A DNA stretch of 64,000 nt from positions 1-64,000 of the forward strand of contig NZ_JAFBCZ010000016.1 in NCBI RefSeq assembly GCF_016907925.1. Direction: 5' to 3'. Within the stretch, counting starts at the first letter, position 1, and each line of letters opens with the position of its first letter. Origin of the DNA: Herpetosiphon giganteus (GTDB taxonomy: Bacteria; Chloroflexota; Chloroflexia; Chloroflexales; Herpetosiphonaceae). The position numbers and the translations under genes were made by a program. Shown here piece by piece: positions 38,178-46,004 of the stretch. The notes beneath the pieces were generated by a model that did no database searches, was not told where the DNA came from, and saw nothing but the letters and a program-made list of their open reading frames with translations.

Positions 38178-39353
38178 ATGATTGCTGCGGATTTTTTTGA
38201 TCAGGTGATTGATCGAGTTAACACCAATTCGGTAAAGTGGGATATGCGCGAGCAATACCTTGGCGGCGCTGATGTGTTGCCATTGTGGGTTGCTGATATG
38301 GATTTTCGCTCGCCGCCAGCGGTTACAGCGGCCTTGATCGAGCGTGCTCAACATCCAATTTATGGCTATGCTGCGCGTCCTGAGCGCATGTTCAAGGCAA
38401 TTCAACATTGGAATCAGACCCGCCATCACTGGGAAATTCCGCAAGAACAGTTGGTGATTAATCCTGGGGTTGTGTTTGCGCTGAACGTGGCAGTGCGCGC
38501 TTTTACTCAAGCAGGCGATGGAATTGTGGTGCAGCCGCCAGTGTATGCCCCGTTTTATGGCGCGATTACTGATAATGGCCGAACGATTATCGAAAATCGG
38601 CTGCTTGAAGTCGATGGTCGCTACCAAATTGATTTTGCTGATCTTGATGCCAAATTAGCCCAAGCCAAAATGTTGGTTTTGTGCAGCCCGCATAATCCGG
38701 TTGGGCGGGTTTGGAACGCAGATGAGCTGAATCGAATTGCTGATTTATGTTTGCAGCATAACGTCATAATCGTGAGCGACGAAATTCACTGCGACCTAAC
38801 GTTATTTGCCGAATTTACCCCGCTTGGCCGTTTGCGCCCCGATTTGGCCGACTTGCTGATTACCTTGGCCGCACCGAGCAAAACCTTCAACTTGCCCGGC
38901 TTGACAACCTCGTATGGCGTGATTGCCAATGAAGAAAAGCGTAAGCTCTATGAGGAAGAAAAAGGTCGTAGCGGCTATCACGTTGGCACCGTCTTTGGCG
39001 ATATTGGCCTGACCGTAGCCTATGAAGCTGGTGCTGAATGGCTCGATGCATTGCGTGAATATCTACGCGAAAACTATCGTCTGATTGAACAAACTTTTGC
39101 TGAGCATCCGCAGGTTCGGTTAACTCCGCTCGAAGGCACCTACTTGGCATGGCTCGATTTTCGGGCAACTGGCTGGAGCGAAGACGAACTAACTGAGCGT
39201 TTTCGGACGCAGGCCAAGGTTGGGCCAGAAAAAGGTGGCTTGTATGGCGAGGCTGGCTTGGGCTTCTGGCGTGTCAATTTTGCCACGCCGCGCTCGGTGC
39301 TAGCTGAAGGCTTGCGACGCATGCAATTGGCCTTGGAAGAACAGAGAGCATAG
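38178..39353 (+). CDS. PatB/MalY-type aminotransferase (C-S beta-lyase)
   Basis: 391 residues of PLP fold type I. 'LPLWVADMDFRSP' at the N-terminus is the PatB/MalY mark; PLP lysine in 'APSKTFNLPGL', 'CSPHNPVGRVW', and the C-terminal arginine in 'FWRVNFATPR'. The family cleaves cystathionine and other C-S bonds (beta-lyase), with MalY also regulating maltose genes in E. coli. GAGGAA lies 8 nt before ATG 38178; 49 residues of the longer frame are rejected. Its stop TAG is provided by an AGAGCATAG heptad. Confidence 0.86.
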   Translation: MIAADFFDQVIDRVNTNSVKWDMREQYLGGADVLPLWVADMDFRSPPAVTAALIERAQHPIYGYAARPERMFKAIQHWNQTRHHWEIPQEQLVINPGVVFALNVAVRAFTQAGDGIVVQPPVYAPFYGAITDNGRTIIENRLLEVDGRYQIDFADLDAKLAQAKMLVLCSPHNPVGRVWNADELNRIADLCLQHNVIIVSDEIHCDLTLFAEFTPLGRLRPDLADLLITLAAPSKTFNLPGLTTSYGVIANEEKRKLYEEEKGRSGYHVGTVFGDIGLTVAYEAGAEWLDALREYLRENYRLIEQTFAEHPQVRLTPLEGTYLAWLDFRATGWSEDELTERFRTQAKVGPEKGGLYGEAGLGFWRVNFATPRSVLAEGLRRMQLALEEQRA

Positions 39354-39396
39354 AACATAGAACATAAGGCACTTGGCTGTTGGCTATAGGCTATGA
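39346..39396 (+). repeat. Heptad mosaic beginning at the patB-like stop codon
   Basis: AGAGCAT-AGAACAT-AGAACAT-AAGGCAC-TTGGCTG-TTGGCTA-TAGGCTA: seven successive 7-mers that pass from the AGAACAT type into the TTGGCTA type without losing phase. Confidence 0.75.
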
Positions 39397-39410
39397 CCGA
39401 GCACGCGCAT

Positions 39411-39451
39411 AAAAAACAGCACGCGATTTGAGCGATCGCGTGCTGTTTTTT
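39411..39451. terminator. Bidirectional terminator
   Basis: Seventeen-bp stem: AAAAAACAGCACGCGAT with ATCGCGTGCTGTTTTTTT, loop TTGAGCG. Serves the PatB-like gene (+) and the RICIN gene (-). Confidence 0.92.
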
Positions 39452-39475
39452 TGCAATTAAACGATTGCTTACGAT

Positions 39476-40051
39476 TTAGGAATATTGCCAAAGTAAGGTT
39501 TGTCTATTTTGCCAATTATCGCACGATACTTGCAGAATACGAATTGCATCAGCGCTTGAACCTTGGGATGGTTGCAAACATAAATTACTTTTAACCGATA
39601 CGATAGCATATCCATAGTCGGTATATTTACGAATCCAGCGCTGATTATTTCCGCTATGACAATTCCATTGGACTACCCGAGTGCCTGGCAGATCTAAATC
39701 TTTATATACATCGAAGCATTTGCCAATTTCGCCGCCATAGGTTTTGATTCGGTAAGTTGGATATTCTATCTCCGTTTCAATATCTTTGTGCACACCGCCA
39801 TCAGCCTCAAAATAAAATTGTTCGTTAGTATCGCTGTTACATGGCCATTGAATAATATCAGCACCATCATTCTGTGAACCACCATAAACATTCATGCATT
39901 TGCCCGTACCATTATTGCTAATTCGCGAAATGAAGGCTTCGTTGGGTGCAGTTTTGTCGTTTGATTGCGCGTGACTTGTTGCATTATTAATATGATTAAA
40001 CACCGTGAGCAACATTGCGAGCAATAACCATCCATACATCCGCTTGTGCAT
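39476..40051 (-). CDS. Secreted RICIN-type beta-trefoil lectin
   Basis: 191 residues. Signal peptide (1-29, ending 'NATSHAQS'), then a single beta-trefoil domain of about 145 residues with three repeats, each having a Cys pair ('GKCMNVYGG'/'WPCN', 'GKCFDVYKD'/'WNCH', 'SNLCLQPSQ'/'VSCD') and degenerate QxW motifs ('NEQFYF', 'NQRWIR'). It should bind galactose-like or other sugars outside the cell. There is no fused enzyme. GGAG lies 7 nt before the ATG. Confidence 0.85.
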   Translation of the reverse strand: MHKRMYGWLLLAMLLTVFNHINNATSHAQSNDKTAPNEAFISRISNNGTGKCMNVYGGSQNDGADIIQWPCNSDTNEQFYFEADGGVHKDIETEIEYPTYRIKTYGGEIGKCFDVYKDLDLPGTRVVQWNCHSGNNQRWIRKYTDYGYAIVSVKSNLCLQPSQGSSADAIRILQVSCDNWQNRQTLLWQYS

Positions 40052-40306
40052 AATACGACTCCAAATCTAAAGTGCTTAATCTCGTGCTTTATAGTTTGCG
40101 ATTAATCAGTGGATAGGTATCGATTGATGGATGCTGAGTGGTATGTTCTGCGAGGATTGCTAATCGATGCTATGTATCAATCGAAGTCCTTAGCTTTTGC
40201 TACATATCTATTCTCCTTTTACAAAATTTAAACATTTGGCTTGAGCAGAGTATAGCGATCGCGGTATAATTGCGCTGCTAGGATCTCCTAGCGATTTGCA
40301 GTTATG
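40052..40306. promoter_or_regulatory. Spacer between the lectin gene and mini-LuxR gene 1
   Basis: 255 bp without a gene. It holds GCTAGGA-TC-TCCTAGC (about 40277-40292), a 7-bp dyad downstream of the mini-LuxR gene. TTGCAGTTATGTT at about 40296 recurs at about 41127. Nothing else is clear. Confidence 0.35.
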
Positions 40307-40531
40307 TTAGGCATCCCTAGCATGTTGCGTGGGTTCAAGCGCGAGATAGGCTAGGGTGGCGCTGACGCGATTATCGACGTTGAGTTTCGTGTAGATGCGG
40401 TGGAGGCTGGTTTCAATTGTGCCTTCGGTGGTGTGGAGTTGGTGGGCGATTGCTTTGTTGGTTTTGCCTTGAATCAGAATTTGCATAATCCGCTGTTCGT
40501 TAGCCGTAAGTTGAACTGCTTGCTTGCTCAT
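40307..40531 (-). CDS. Stand-alone LuxR-type HTH protein 1
   Basis: 74 residues, consisting only of the GerE/LuxR DNA-binding helix-turn-helix: 'LTANEQRIMQILIQGKTNKA', 'EGTIETSLHRIYTKLNV'. No receiver or sensor domain is attached, so it acts by its concentration, by a partner, or like small GerE-type regulators. AAAGGAG is 7 nt before the ATG. A second, divergent protein of the same plan lies 250 bp away. Confidence 0.8.
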   Translation of the reverse strand: MSKQAVQLTANEQRIMQILIQGKTNKAIAHQLHTTEGTIETSLHRIYTKLNVDNRVSATLAYLALEPTQHARDA

Positions 40532-40785
40532 GGATGCTCCTTTGGCGTAATAATGCCTAACTCAAGCTTGAATTGATGATCGTGGATGCCAAGGGTTTAG
40601 CTGGCTATAAACCGCCTGCCAGCCACGATCAATTGTTTACCTAATCCAGCTGGATAGTTTGAGCCTATTGCAAGCGGCAAAAACGAATCAGGAAATGGTT
40701 GCAAGCATTGCTCTGTGGGTGTGAAGTATTGGATTATGGGATAGCACGATAATACTCAATCGCCTAGGAAAACACATCGCTAAAT

Positions 40786-41007
40786 TTAGCGATTTTTGCC
40801 CTGCGCCGCTGGTTTGAGCGCTTGCTGATTGCGGGCGGCATAAACTGCTTGTTGGCGCGATTTGACCCCAAGTTTGCTCGCGCTATTGCGCAGATGGCTG
40901 CGCACAGTCCAAATCGAAATATCCAAACGCTGGGCAATTTCTGCATCACTACAGCCTTGATCAACCAATTCCAACACATCACATTCACGCGTACTAAGGC
41001 TATTCAT
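40786..41007 (-). CDS. Stand-alone LuxR-type HTH protein 2
   Basis: 73 residues, again only the LuxR/GerE helix-turn-helix: 'LSTRECDVLELVDQGCSDAE', 'ISIWTVRSHLRNSASKLGV', with a basic tail 'LKPAAQGKNR'. AAGGAG is 10 nt before the ATG. It shares little sequence with protein 1 beyond the fold, so the two probably recognise different sites. Between them (40532-40785) no promoter motif or ORF was recognised. Confidence 0.8.
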   Translation of the reverse strand: MNSLSTRECDVLELVDQGCSDAEIAQRLDISIWTVRSHLRNSASKLGVKSRQQAVYAARNQQALKPAAQGKNR

Positions 41008-41205
41008 ACGGCACAGGCTCCTTGATTCAATTAAGCATGAATTCGCGATTCACGTTGCTTGCTCTGAATTTCGTATGCTGCGCAGCACAAGAACTTGATG
41101 CAGCTACTTTACCAAGGCGTTGCAGCTTGCAGTTATGTTTTTTTAGCACTCACGAATCAATTGCCTGCTTGAACAGCCAATCGTGTGGATTTTTCAGGGG
41201 GAATA

Positions 41206-42192
41206 ATGGATTATCGCTATCAAGCCTATACCTTTGCCGAATTGTTACGAATCTTTTTCGAACGCAGCCGTAGCGAGATAATCAATCAAAATAGTCTTGC
41301 CCAAACAGTAGGTGTGTCGGTGCCTACCCTGAGTAATTGGTTCACCGGCAAACATACGCCACGCTTCAAAGATCAGGTTTTGCGCTTAGCCACAGCCTTG
41401 GGCTTGACTGCGTTAGAGGCCGATTTGCTGCTATGTTCGGTCAAAGAAGCATGGAATACTTATGGCACGCAGCATGATGTTTTGCAGAAATATGCGATTG
41501 TGCGCTATCGTGAGGAGTTGGTTTCGCGGGTTGATGCAGTTGCTGATCTGGATGTTTCGCTGGCAACGGTGCAATCAACATGGCAGCTTATCATCCACGA
41601 TTCGTTTGTTTCAAATAGCCAACATTGGGGCTTAGGCTATAAAGATGATGGGGTTTGCCGCGTTGAGCGAACGATGATCAATGGTAATTATCAACTAACA
41701 TTACATAATCGTTTTCATAATGATGTTTTTATTGGCGGCGATTCCCACTGTTTTGCGCCGCCGAGCTATTACCTAAGCGTCTATGCCCAACGCGTCGCGG
41801 GCGGCAGCGAAAATGATGGGTTTGCGCTTATTTTTGAAGAAATCAGCGATGCCAGCCATGCAATTTTTCGCATTCGCGACCAACTCCAAATTGCGTCGGT
41901 AATCAGCACTCGCAACGGCGGCGATTATTTTCAGATTCACCTTGATCGTACCAATGCTCCAATGATCCGCCCAGCTGCGTTTAATCAATTGGGCCTATTG
42001 GTTATTGGGCAGAAACATCATTTTTTTATCAATAATGTTTGGGTTGGCTCGGCAGAAATTGAGCGCTTGCCGCAGGCGCGGCTTGATCTGGGGATTATTA
42101 GCCAATCGCCAACCCCAGTTATTTGCCGTTTCCAAGATTTTCGGCTTTACACGCCGCCAAATAGTTTTGCTGCCAATGAACATTCCGATTAA
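41206..42192 (+). CDS. XRE-type HTH fused to a concanavalin/LamG-like domain
   Basis: 328 residues. An N-terminal Cro/C1-type helix-turn-helix at about 20-75 ('QNSLAQTVGVSVPTLSNWFT', 'KHTPRFKDQVLRLATALGL'), a linker, then from about 130 a beta-rich domain ('DSFVSNSQHWGLGYKDDG', 'YYLSVYAQRV', 'HHFFINNVWVGS') that reads like the jelly-roll fold of LamG or DUF1080 proteins. The likely plan is a regulator that senses a sugar with a lectin-like module. No signal peptide or membrane segment. GGGGGA precedes ATG 41206. Confidence 0.7.
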   Translation: MDYRYQAYTFAELLRIFFERSRSEIINQNSLAQTVGVSVPTLSNWFTGKHTPRFKDQVLRLATALGLTALEADLLLCSVKEAWNTYGTQHDVLQKYAIVRYREELVSRVDAVADLDVSLATVQSTWQLIIHDSFVSNSQHWGLGYKDDGVCRVERTMINGNYQLTLHNRFHNDVFIGGDSHCFAPPSYYLSVYAQRVAGGSENDGFALIFEEISDASHAIFRIRDQLQIASVISTRNGGDYFQIHLDRTNAPMIRPAAFNQLGLLVIGQKHHFFINNVWVGSAEIERLPQARLDLGIISQSPTPVICRFQDFRLYTPPNSFAANEHSD

Positions 42193-42285
42193 GCACTAAC
42201 GAATGCGGCTTTAAATTATGCCAACAAGCTGTTCATCCAGATCAAGTTAATCGCACCAAACGCTAATATGTGTACTGATATATGA

Positions 42286-42416
42286 CTTGATCCCCCCTCG
42301 CCCACGAAAACGCGGGTGAGGGGGAGCACCCATGTTCACCACGCTGTGCGGCAGACCCACAGGATTAAAGCCCCTCGCCCGCTACGTGGGAGAGGGGTTG
42401 GGGTGAGGGGATCAAG
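42286..42416. repeat. Long palindromic element with 10-bp inverted ends
   Basis: CTTGATCCCC at 42286-42295 and GGGGATCAAG at 42407-42416. The interior is nearly the same as the element at 47.76 kb (CCCACGAAAACGCGGG..GAGGGGGAGCACCCAT, TTCACCACGC, GATTAAAGCCCCTCGCCCGC). The shared block continues past the right end (GTTAACCTCATG..ATTACA). Confidence 0.85.
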
Positions 42417-42472
42417 CCGTGGTTAACCTCATGAACTATTACAGCTATGCTCTATGTTCTTTGTTCTTTATG

Positions 42473-43483
42473 CTATGCCAACGGTTTGCGATGGGTGCTT
42501 GAACTATATTCAACCTCGAAGCCACATTGTTGATAGACCCTTAATGCACCGGTTGGGTTTTCGCTATCCACCCCTAAGGCTGCCTCGGTCATGCCCAGCT
42601 CGCGAAACATCGTAAGGCTGCGGTTAATCAAGGCTGAGGCTACGCCTTGTTTGCGCCATGGTCGGCGCACACTGATGCCTTCGGTATAGCCACGCTTGAG
42701 GTTGTACTCGCTATTTTCGTTCTGATCAAGATAGTTGAGCACCATTCCCACCACTTCATCACCCTGCCATGCCACTTGCCAAAGCTCGGGCTGGAAGAAT
42801 GGCGATTGAACCCAGCGCTGAAAATCGGCTTCGGTTGGCTCGGAATAGCCCCAATGGTCGCGGAAAGCTTCGGCATCGGCTGCCCAAATTTGGCGATAAA
42901 CTTCGGGTGGGCTTGGGCGGGTTTCGATGCCTGCGGGTAGCTCTTGGCTGCCAATCGGCTGGCTCAAATCGCGTTTCATGCTGAAACCACGCCGTGCCAC
43001 CGCATAGCCAAATTCTTGATAAAGCTTGGCACTATAGGGGTTACGATCAAAGCCATATGTTTGGAAGAAGGGTGTGTTGCTGGTGGGGTTCTCGACATGA
43101 ATTTCACGTAGCCGTTGTTCTTGATAGGCCAGAATTGCATGGCCAATCCCGCGATTGAGCCATTCTGGTCGAATATGAGCGATTGCGCGTAAAATTCGGT
43201 TGCCCGCAGTTTCATCGTACCAACGACTAAATGCATAGCCAATTGGTTGATGATCAACTTCGATAATCACCAGATCTTTATGCAGATCAGTATTTGGGGT
43301 GTTGCGATATTGGCGTTGAATATCCTCAGTCGTTGTAATATTGCGTTCGGCCAAGGCTTTTGAGGCGGCGGTAAAAATCTCAGCCATCGCGGCAAAGTCT
43401 GTATCATCGCGAAAGAAACGCACCTGCAAGCCGTCAATCTGCGGTAGGTTGGCAAGGTGAATTGATTGCTGTTGCTCTGTCAT
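42473..43483 (-). CDS. Double-GNAT N-acetyltransferase
   Basis: 336 residues with two GNAT folds in tandem. First: about 18-160, acetyl-CoA loop region 'IRPEWLNRGIGHAIL'. Second: about 185-330, 'SVRRPWRKQGVASALINRSL' and 'GVDSENPTGALRVYQQCGF', the better-preserved CoA site. The arrangement resembles mycothiol-synthase-type proteins, but the substrate is unknown. MTEQQQ at 43483 follows AGGAG at a long 13-nt distance; the ATG at 43561 has an even weaker site. The stop TAG lies in an AGAACATAG-type heptad run. Confidence 0.78.
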   Translation of the reverse strand: MTEQQQSIHLANLPQIDGLQVRFFRDDTDFAAMAEIFTAASKALAERNITTTEDIQRQYRNTPNTDLHKDLVIIEVDHQPIGYAFSRWYDETAGNRILRAIAHIRPEWLNRGIGHAILAYQEQRLREIHVENPTSNTPFFQTYGFDRNPYSAKLYQEFGYAVARRGFSMKRDLSQPIGSQELPAGIETRPSPPEVYRQIWAADAEAFRDHWGYSEPTEADFQRWVQSPFFQPELWQVAWQGDEVVGMVLNYLDQNENSEYNLKRGYTEGISVRRPWRKQGVASALINRSLTMFRELGMTEAALGVDSENPTGALRVYQQCGFEVEYSSSTHRKPLA

Positions 43484-43692
43484 AAAATTTTGGATGCTCC
43501 TGCTTGGTTGGTTTGATTGGTTGCTACGCTCAAGTATCGTTTGCTGGCCGCGCTTTGCCATCAGCCTTAGGCCGATTAAATATCTCCGCCTTGCGACTGA
43601 GCATAATCAAGCTGGTCGATTCTGATGGTATAGTTAAGCGAGAGTGTTTGCCTCACGCTATGTTCAGAGACTTTGCAGCATGAAGGAATCGA

Positions 43693-45171
43693 ATGAGTAC
43701 TGATGTTATTAATTTAATTTTTGGCATGAAACTGCGTCAAGCCCGCCTCGAAGCCAATTTAAGTCTGACCGAATTTGCTGCACGAGCCGAGTTATCGCCA
43801 TCGTATGTGACTGAGATGGAGAAGGGACGCAAATATCCCAAGCCCGATAAAATTGTTAAAATGGCCCATGTGCTGGGCAAAGCCTACGATGAATTGGTCT
43901 CGATTAAGCTGAATCCTGCTTTGGCTTACCTCGAAAATATGCTTTCATCGCCGTTGTTGCGCCATTTTCCCTTCGAGGAATTTGAGCTTGATCCCAATGA
44001 GTTGGTTGGCTTATTTACCAAAGCTCCCGATAAAGCGAGCGCCTTGTTGCACGCCATTTGGGAGATTGCGCGCCAATACGATATGAAGGATGAGCATTTC
44101 TTTCGGGCAGCGCTGCGTTCGTATCAAGAAATTCACGAAAATTATTTTCCCGAAATCGAAGAAGAGGCTGAAGCCTTTGCTGCCAAATATCACCTTAATT
44201 TGTTTCCGGTGGGCATCGAGCAGCTTAAGCAGATTTTGCAGCAACAATTTGGCTATCGGGTTGATGAAACCACCTTGGCTGATCACGAGCTACTTTCGCA
44301 TTATCGCGCTGTTTATATCGACACACCGCGCAAAACCTTGCTGATCAACCCAAATTTATATGAGTTACAGCGCAAATTTATTTTGGCGCGCGAGCTTGGC
44401 TATGCCGCCTTGGGACTGAACGAGCGCTCAGTCACCTCAACGCCCGATCAAGTGTTGTCGTTTCGCCAAGTTTCGAATGATTTTAAAGCCTCATATTTTG
44501 GCGGAGCTTTATTAATGCCCCGCCAGCCGATGATTGCCGATATTTCGACCTTGTTCAATCAAACCAGCTGGAGTGCCGAGCCGCTGCTGGCGATGCTCAA
44601 TCACTATGATGTAACGCCCGAAATGTTGCTCTATCGGTTTAGCGAGGTGATTCCAGCGGCCTTTGGCATTTCGCTGCACTTTTTGCGCTTTCACAATGTC
44701 GATGGTTCGTACAAACTGATCAAACGGATCAATATGAATCGCTTGTTGCTGCCAAGTGGAATCGGTTTACATGAACACTATTGTCGGCGTTGGTTGGCCT
44801 CGCGCCTGCTGATCAACTTATCTGAGCAAACGGGACCACAGCAGCAGCCGTTGGTCGATGTGCAAATTTCGCAATTTTTAGAAAGCCAAGATCGCTTCTT
44901 GGATATTGGGTTTGCTCGACCCTTGGTGCTTACACCAACCGTCGGCAGCAGCGTGGTGGTTGGTTTTCGCTTCACGCCTGAGTTATCGAAGGTGATTAAG
45001 TTTGTTGATGATCCGGCGATTCATCGCACGGTGATTCATGAAACCTGCCAGCGCTGCCCAATTGACGATTGTGCGGTGCGGAAATCGGTTCCAACCGTGC
45101 TGTGGGGCGAGCAACTGCGCGACCGCCGTAATGCCGCGATTGCCGAGATTCGGCGTACCTTATTGCCATAA
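43693..45171 (+). CDS. RamB-like regulator: XRE HTH plus degenerate IrrE/ImmA domain
   Basis: 492 residues. Cro/C1 HTH at about 8-65 ('LRQARLEANLSLTEFAARAE', 'YVTEMEKGRKYPKPDKIVKM'), a middle region of the ImmA/IrrE class in which the zinc helix HExxH is lost ('ILARELGYAAL'), and a C-terminal domain with cysteines ('HETCQRCPIDDC') as in RamB/MldR short-chain fatty acid regulators. In Corynebacterium RamB represses isocitrate lyase and malate synthase; both genes lie 3-5 kb downstream here. That link is inference. GAAGGA precedes the ATG, and ACTTTGCA lies at 43670. Confidence 0.82.
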   Translation: MSTDVINLIFGMKLRQARLEANLSLTEFAARAELSPSYVTEMEKGRKYPKPDKIVKMAHVLGKAYDELVSIKLNPALAYLENMLSSPLLRHFPFEEFELDPNELVGLFTKAPDKASALLHAIWEIARQYDMKDEHFFRAALRSYQEIHENYFPEIEEEAEAFAAKYHLNLFPVGIEQLKQILQQQFGYRVDETTLADHELLSHYRAVYIDTPRKTLLINPNLYELQRKFILARELGYAALGLNERSVTSTPDQVLSFRQVSNDFKASYFGGALLMPRQPMIADISTLFNQTSWSAEPLLAMLNHYDVTPEMLLYRFSEVIPAAFGISLHFLRFHNVDGSYKLIKRINMNRLLLPSGIGLHEHYCRRWLASRLLINLSEQTGPQQQPLVDVQISQFLESQDRFLDIGFARPLVLTPTVGSSVVVGFRFTPELSKVIKFVDDPAIHRTVIHETCQRCPIDDCAVRKSVPTVLWGEQLRDRRNAAIAEIRRTLLP

Positions 45172-45196
45172 TGTTGTTAATCCTCAAGCAATCAGC

Positions 45197-45229
45197 AACA
45201 GCGCCAGCCTTTGGCGCTGTTATTATTTA
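45197..45229 (+). terminator. Terminator of the RamB-like gene
   Basis: Ten-bp stem AACAGCGCCA / TGGCGCTGTT, 5-nt loop, then ATTATTT. It lies 26 nt after the stop codon. Confidence 0.88.
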
Positions 45230-45282
45230 ACCCCAAGTCCTAGGACTTATGACCGAATTGACATCGAATAGTGTTAGAGTTA

Positions 45283-45324
45283 TTATTTGACTTGTCAGTC
45301 ATATTTTATTTGATGGTCAAATAA
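45283..45324. promoter_or_regulatory. Operator/promoter candidate of the TetR-MFS operon
   Basis: TTATTTGAC (45283-45291) and its exact complement GTCAAATAA (45316-45324) flank 24 bp that contain TTGACT (possible -35) and TTTATT-like -10 sequence. A TetR dimer pair bound there would cover the promoter. The true start codon lies at 45348, downstream of it. Confidence 0.55.
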
Positions 45325-45347
45325 TGGCTGAGCGTAAGGAACTGAGC

Positions 45348-45992
45348 ATGCCAAGCCCTGAGAAACCGACCAAGCCTGCCGTGTCGTTGAAAGAGCGCCA
45401 ACGCGAAGAACGGGCGCGCCTGATTTTAGAGGCCGCCCAAACGATTTTGTTGGAGCGTGGCTATCACGAAACCTCGATTGACGACATTGCGGGCCAAGTT
45501 GGGATTGCCAAAGGCACGGTCTATTTACACTTTCCCAGCAAAGAAGATTTGATGATTGCCTTGGTGGAAGGGCAATTACAAAACTTTGTGCAGGTGATCG
45601 AAGAAGTGGCGGCGAGCACCAGCAGCGCTCGCGAACGCTTGGAAGCGATTTTGCGTCGCACTTACGATCCAAGCGAAGCGCGGCGCATGCAGATTTTTCT
45701 CGAAGTGTTTGGTAGTGCCGATATGCGTTCGCGCTTTGCTGAAAAACACGAACGAACCCAGCCAATCATTGATCATGCACGCAATTTGCTACGGGCAATT
45801 ATCGAGCAGGGCAAAGCTCAGGGGGAATTTGATCAGCACATTTCAACCAAAGTGATGATTGTGATGTATCTCAATTTGCTTTCACCTCGCAACTATCATC
45901 ATCTGACAACTGATCAAACAGTGGCGTTTGAAGAGTTGCTGCCTCAAATAATCCAAATTTTCTTCCATGGGATTTCACGGAAGCAAGCTTAA
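45348..45992 (+). CDS. TetR-family repressor
   Basis: 214 residues. N-terminal TetR HTH: 'ILEAAQTILLERGYHETSID', 'GIAKGTVYLHFPSKEDLM'; the helical ligand domain follows. The DHA2-type exporter gene starts 12 nt after its stop, so it most likely controls that pump and itself. ATG 45348 has AAGGA 8 nt upstream, whereas the ATG at 45324 lies inside the inverted repeat with no ribosome site. Confidence 0.87.
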   Translation: MPSPEKPTKPAVSLKERQREERARLILEAAQTILLERGYHETSIDDIAGQVGIAKGTVYLHFPSKEDLMIALVEGQLQNFVQVIEEVAASTSSARERLEAILRRTYDPSEARRMQIFLEVFGSADMRSRFAEKHERTQPIIDHARNLLRAIIEQGKAQGEFDQHISTKVMIVMYLNLLSPRNYHHLTTDQTVAFEELLPQIIQIFFHGISRKQA

Positions 45993-46004
45993 GAAAGGCG
46001 CGGA

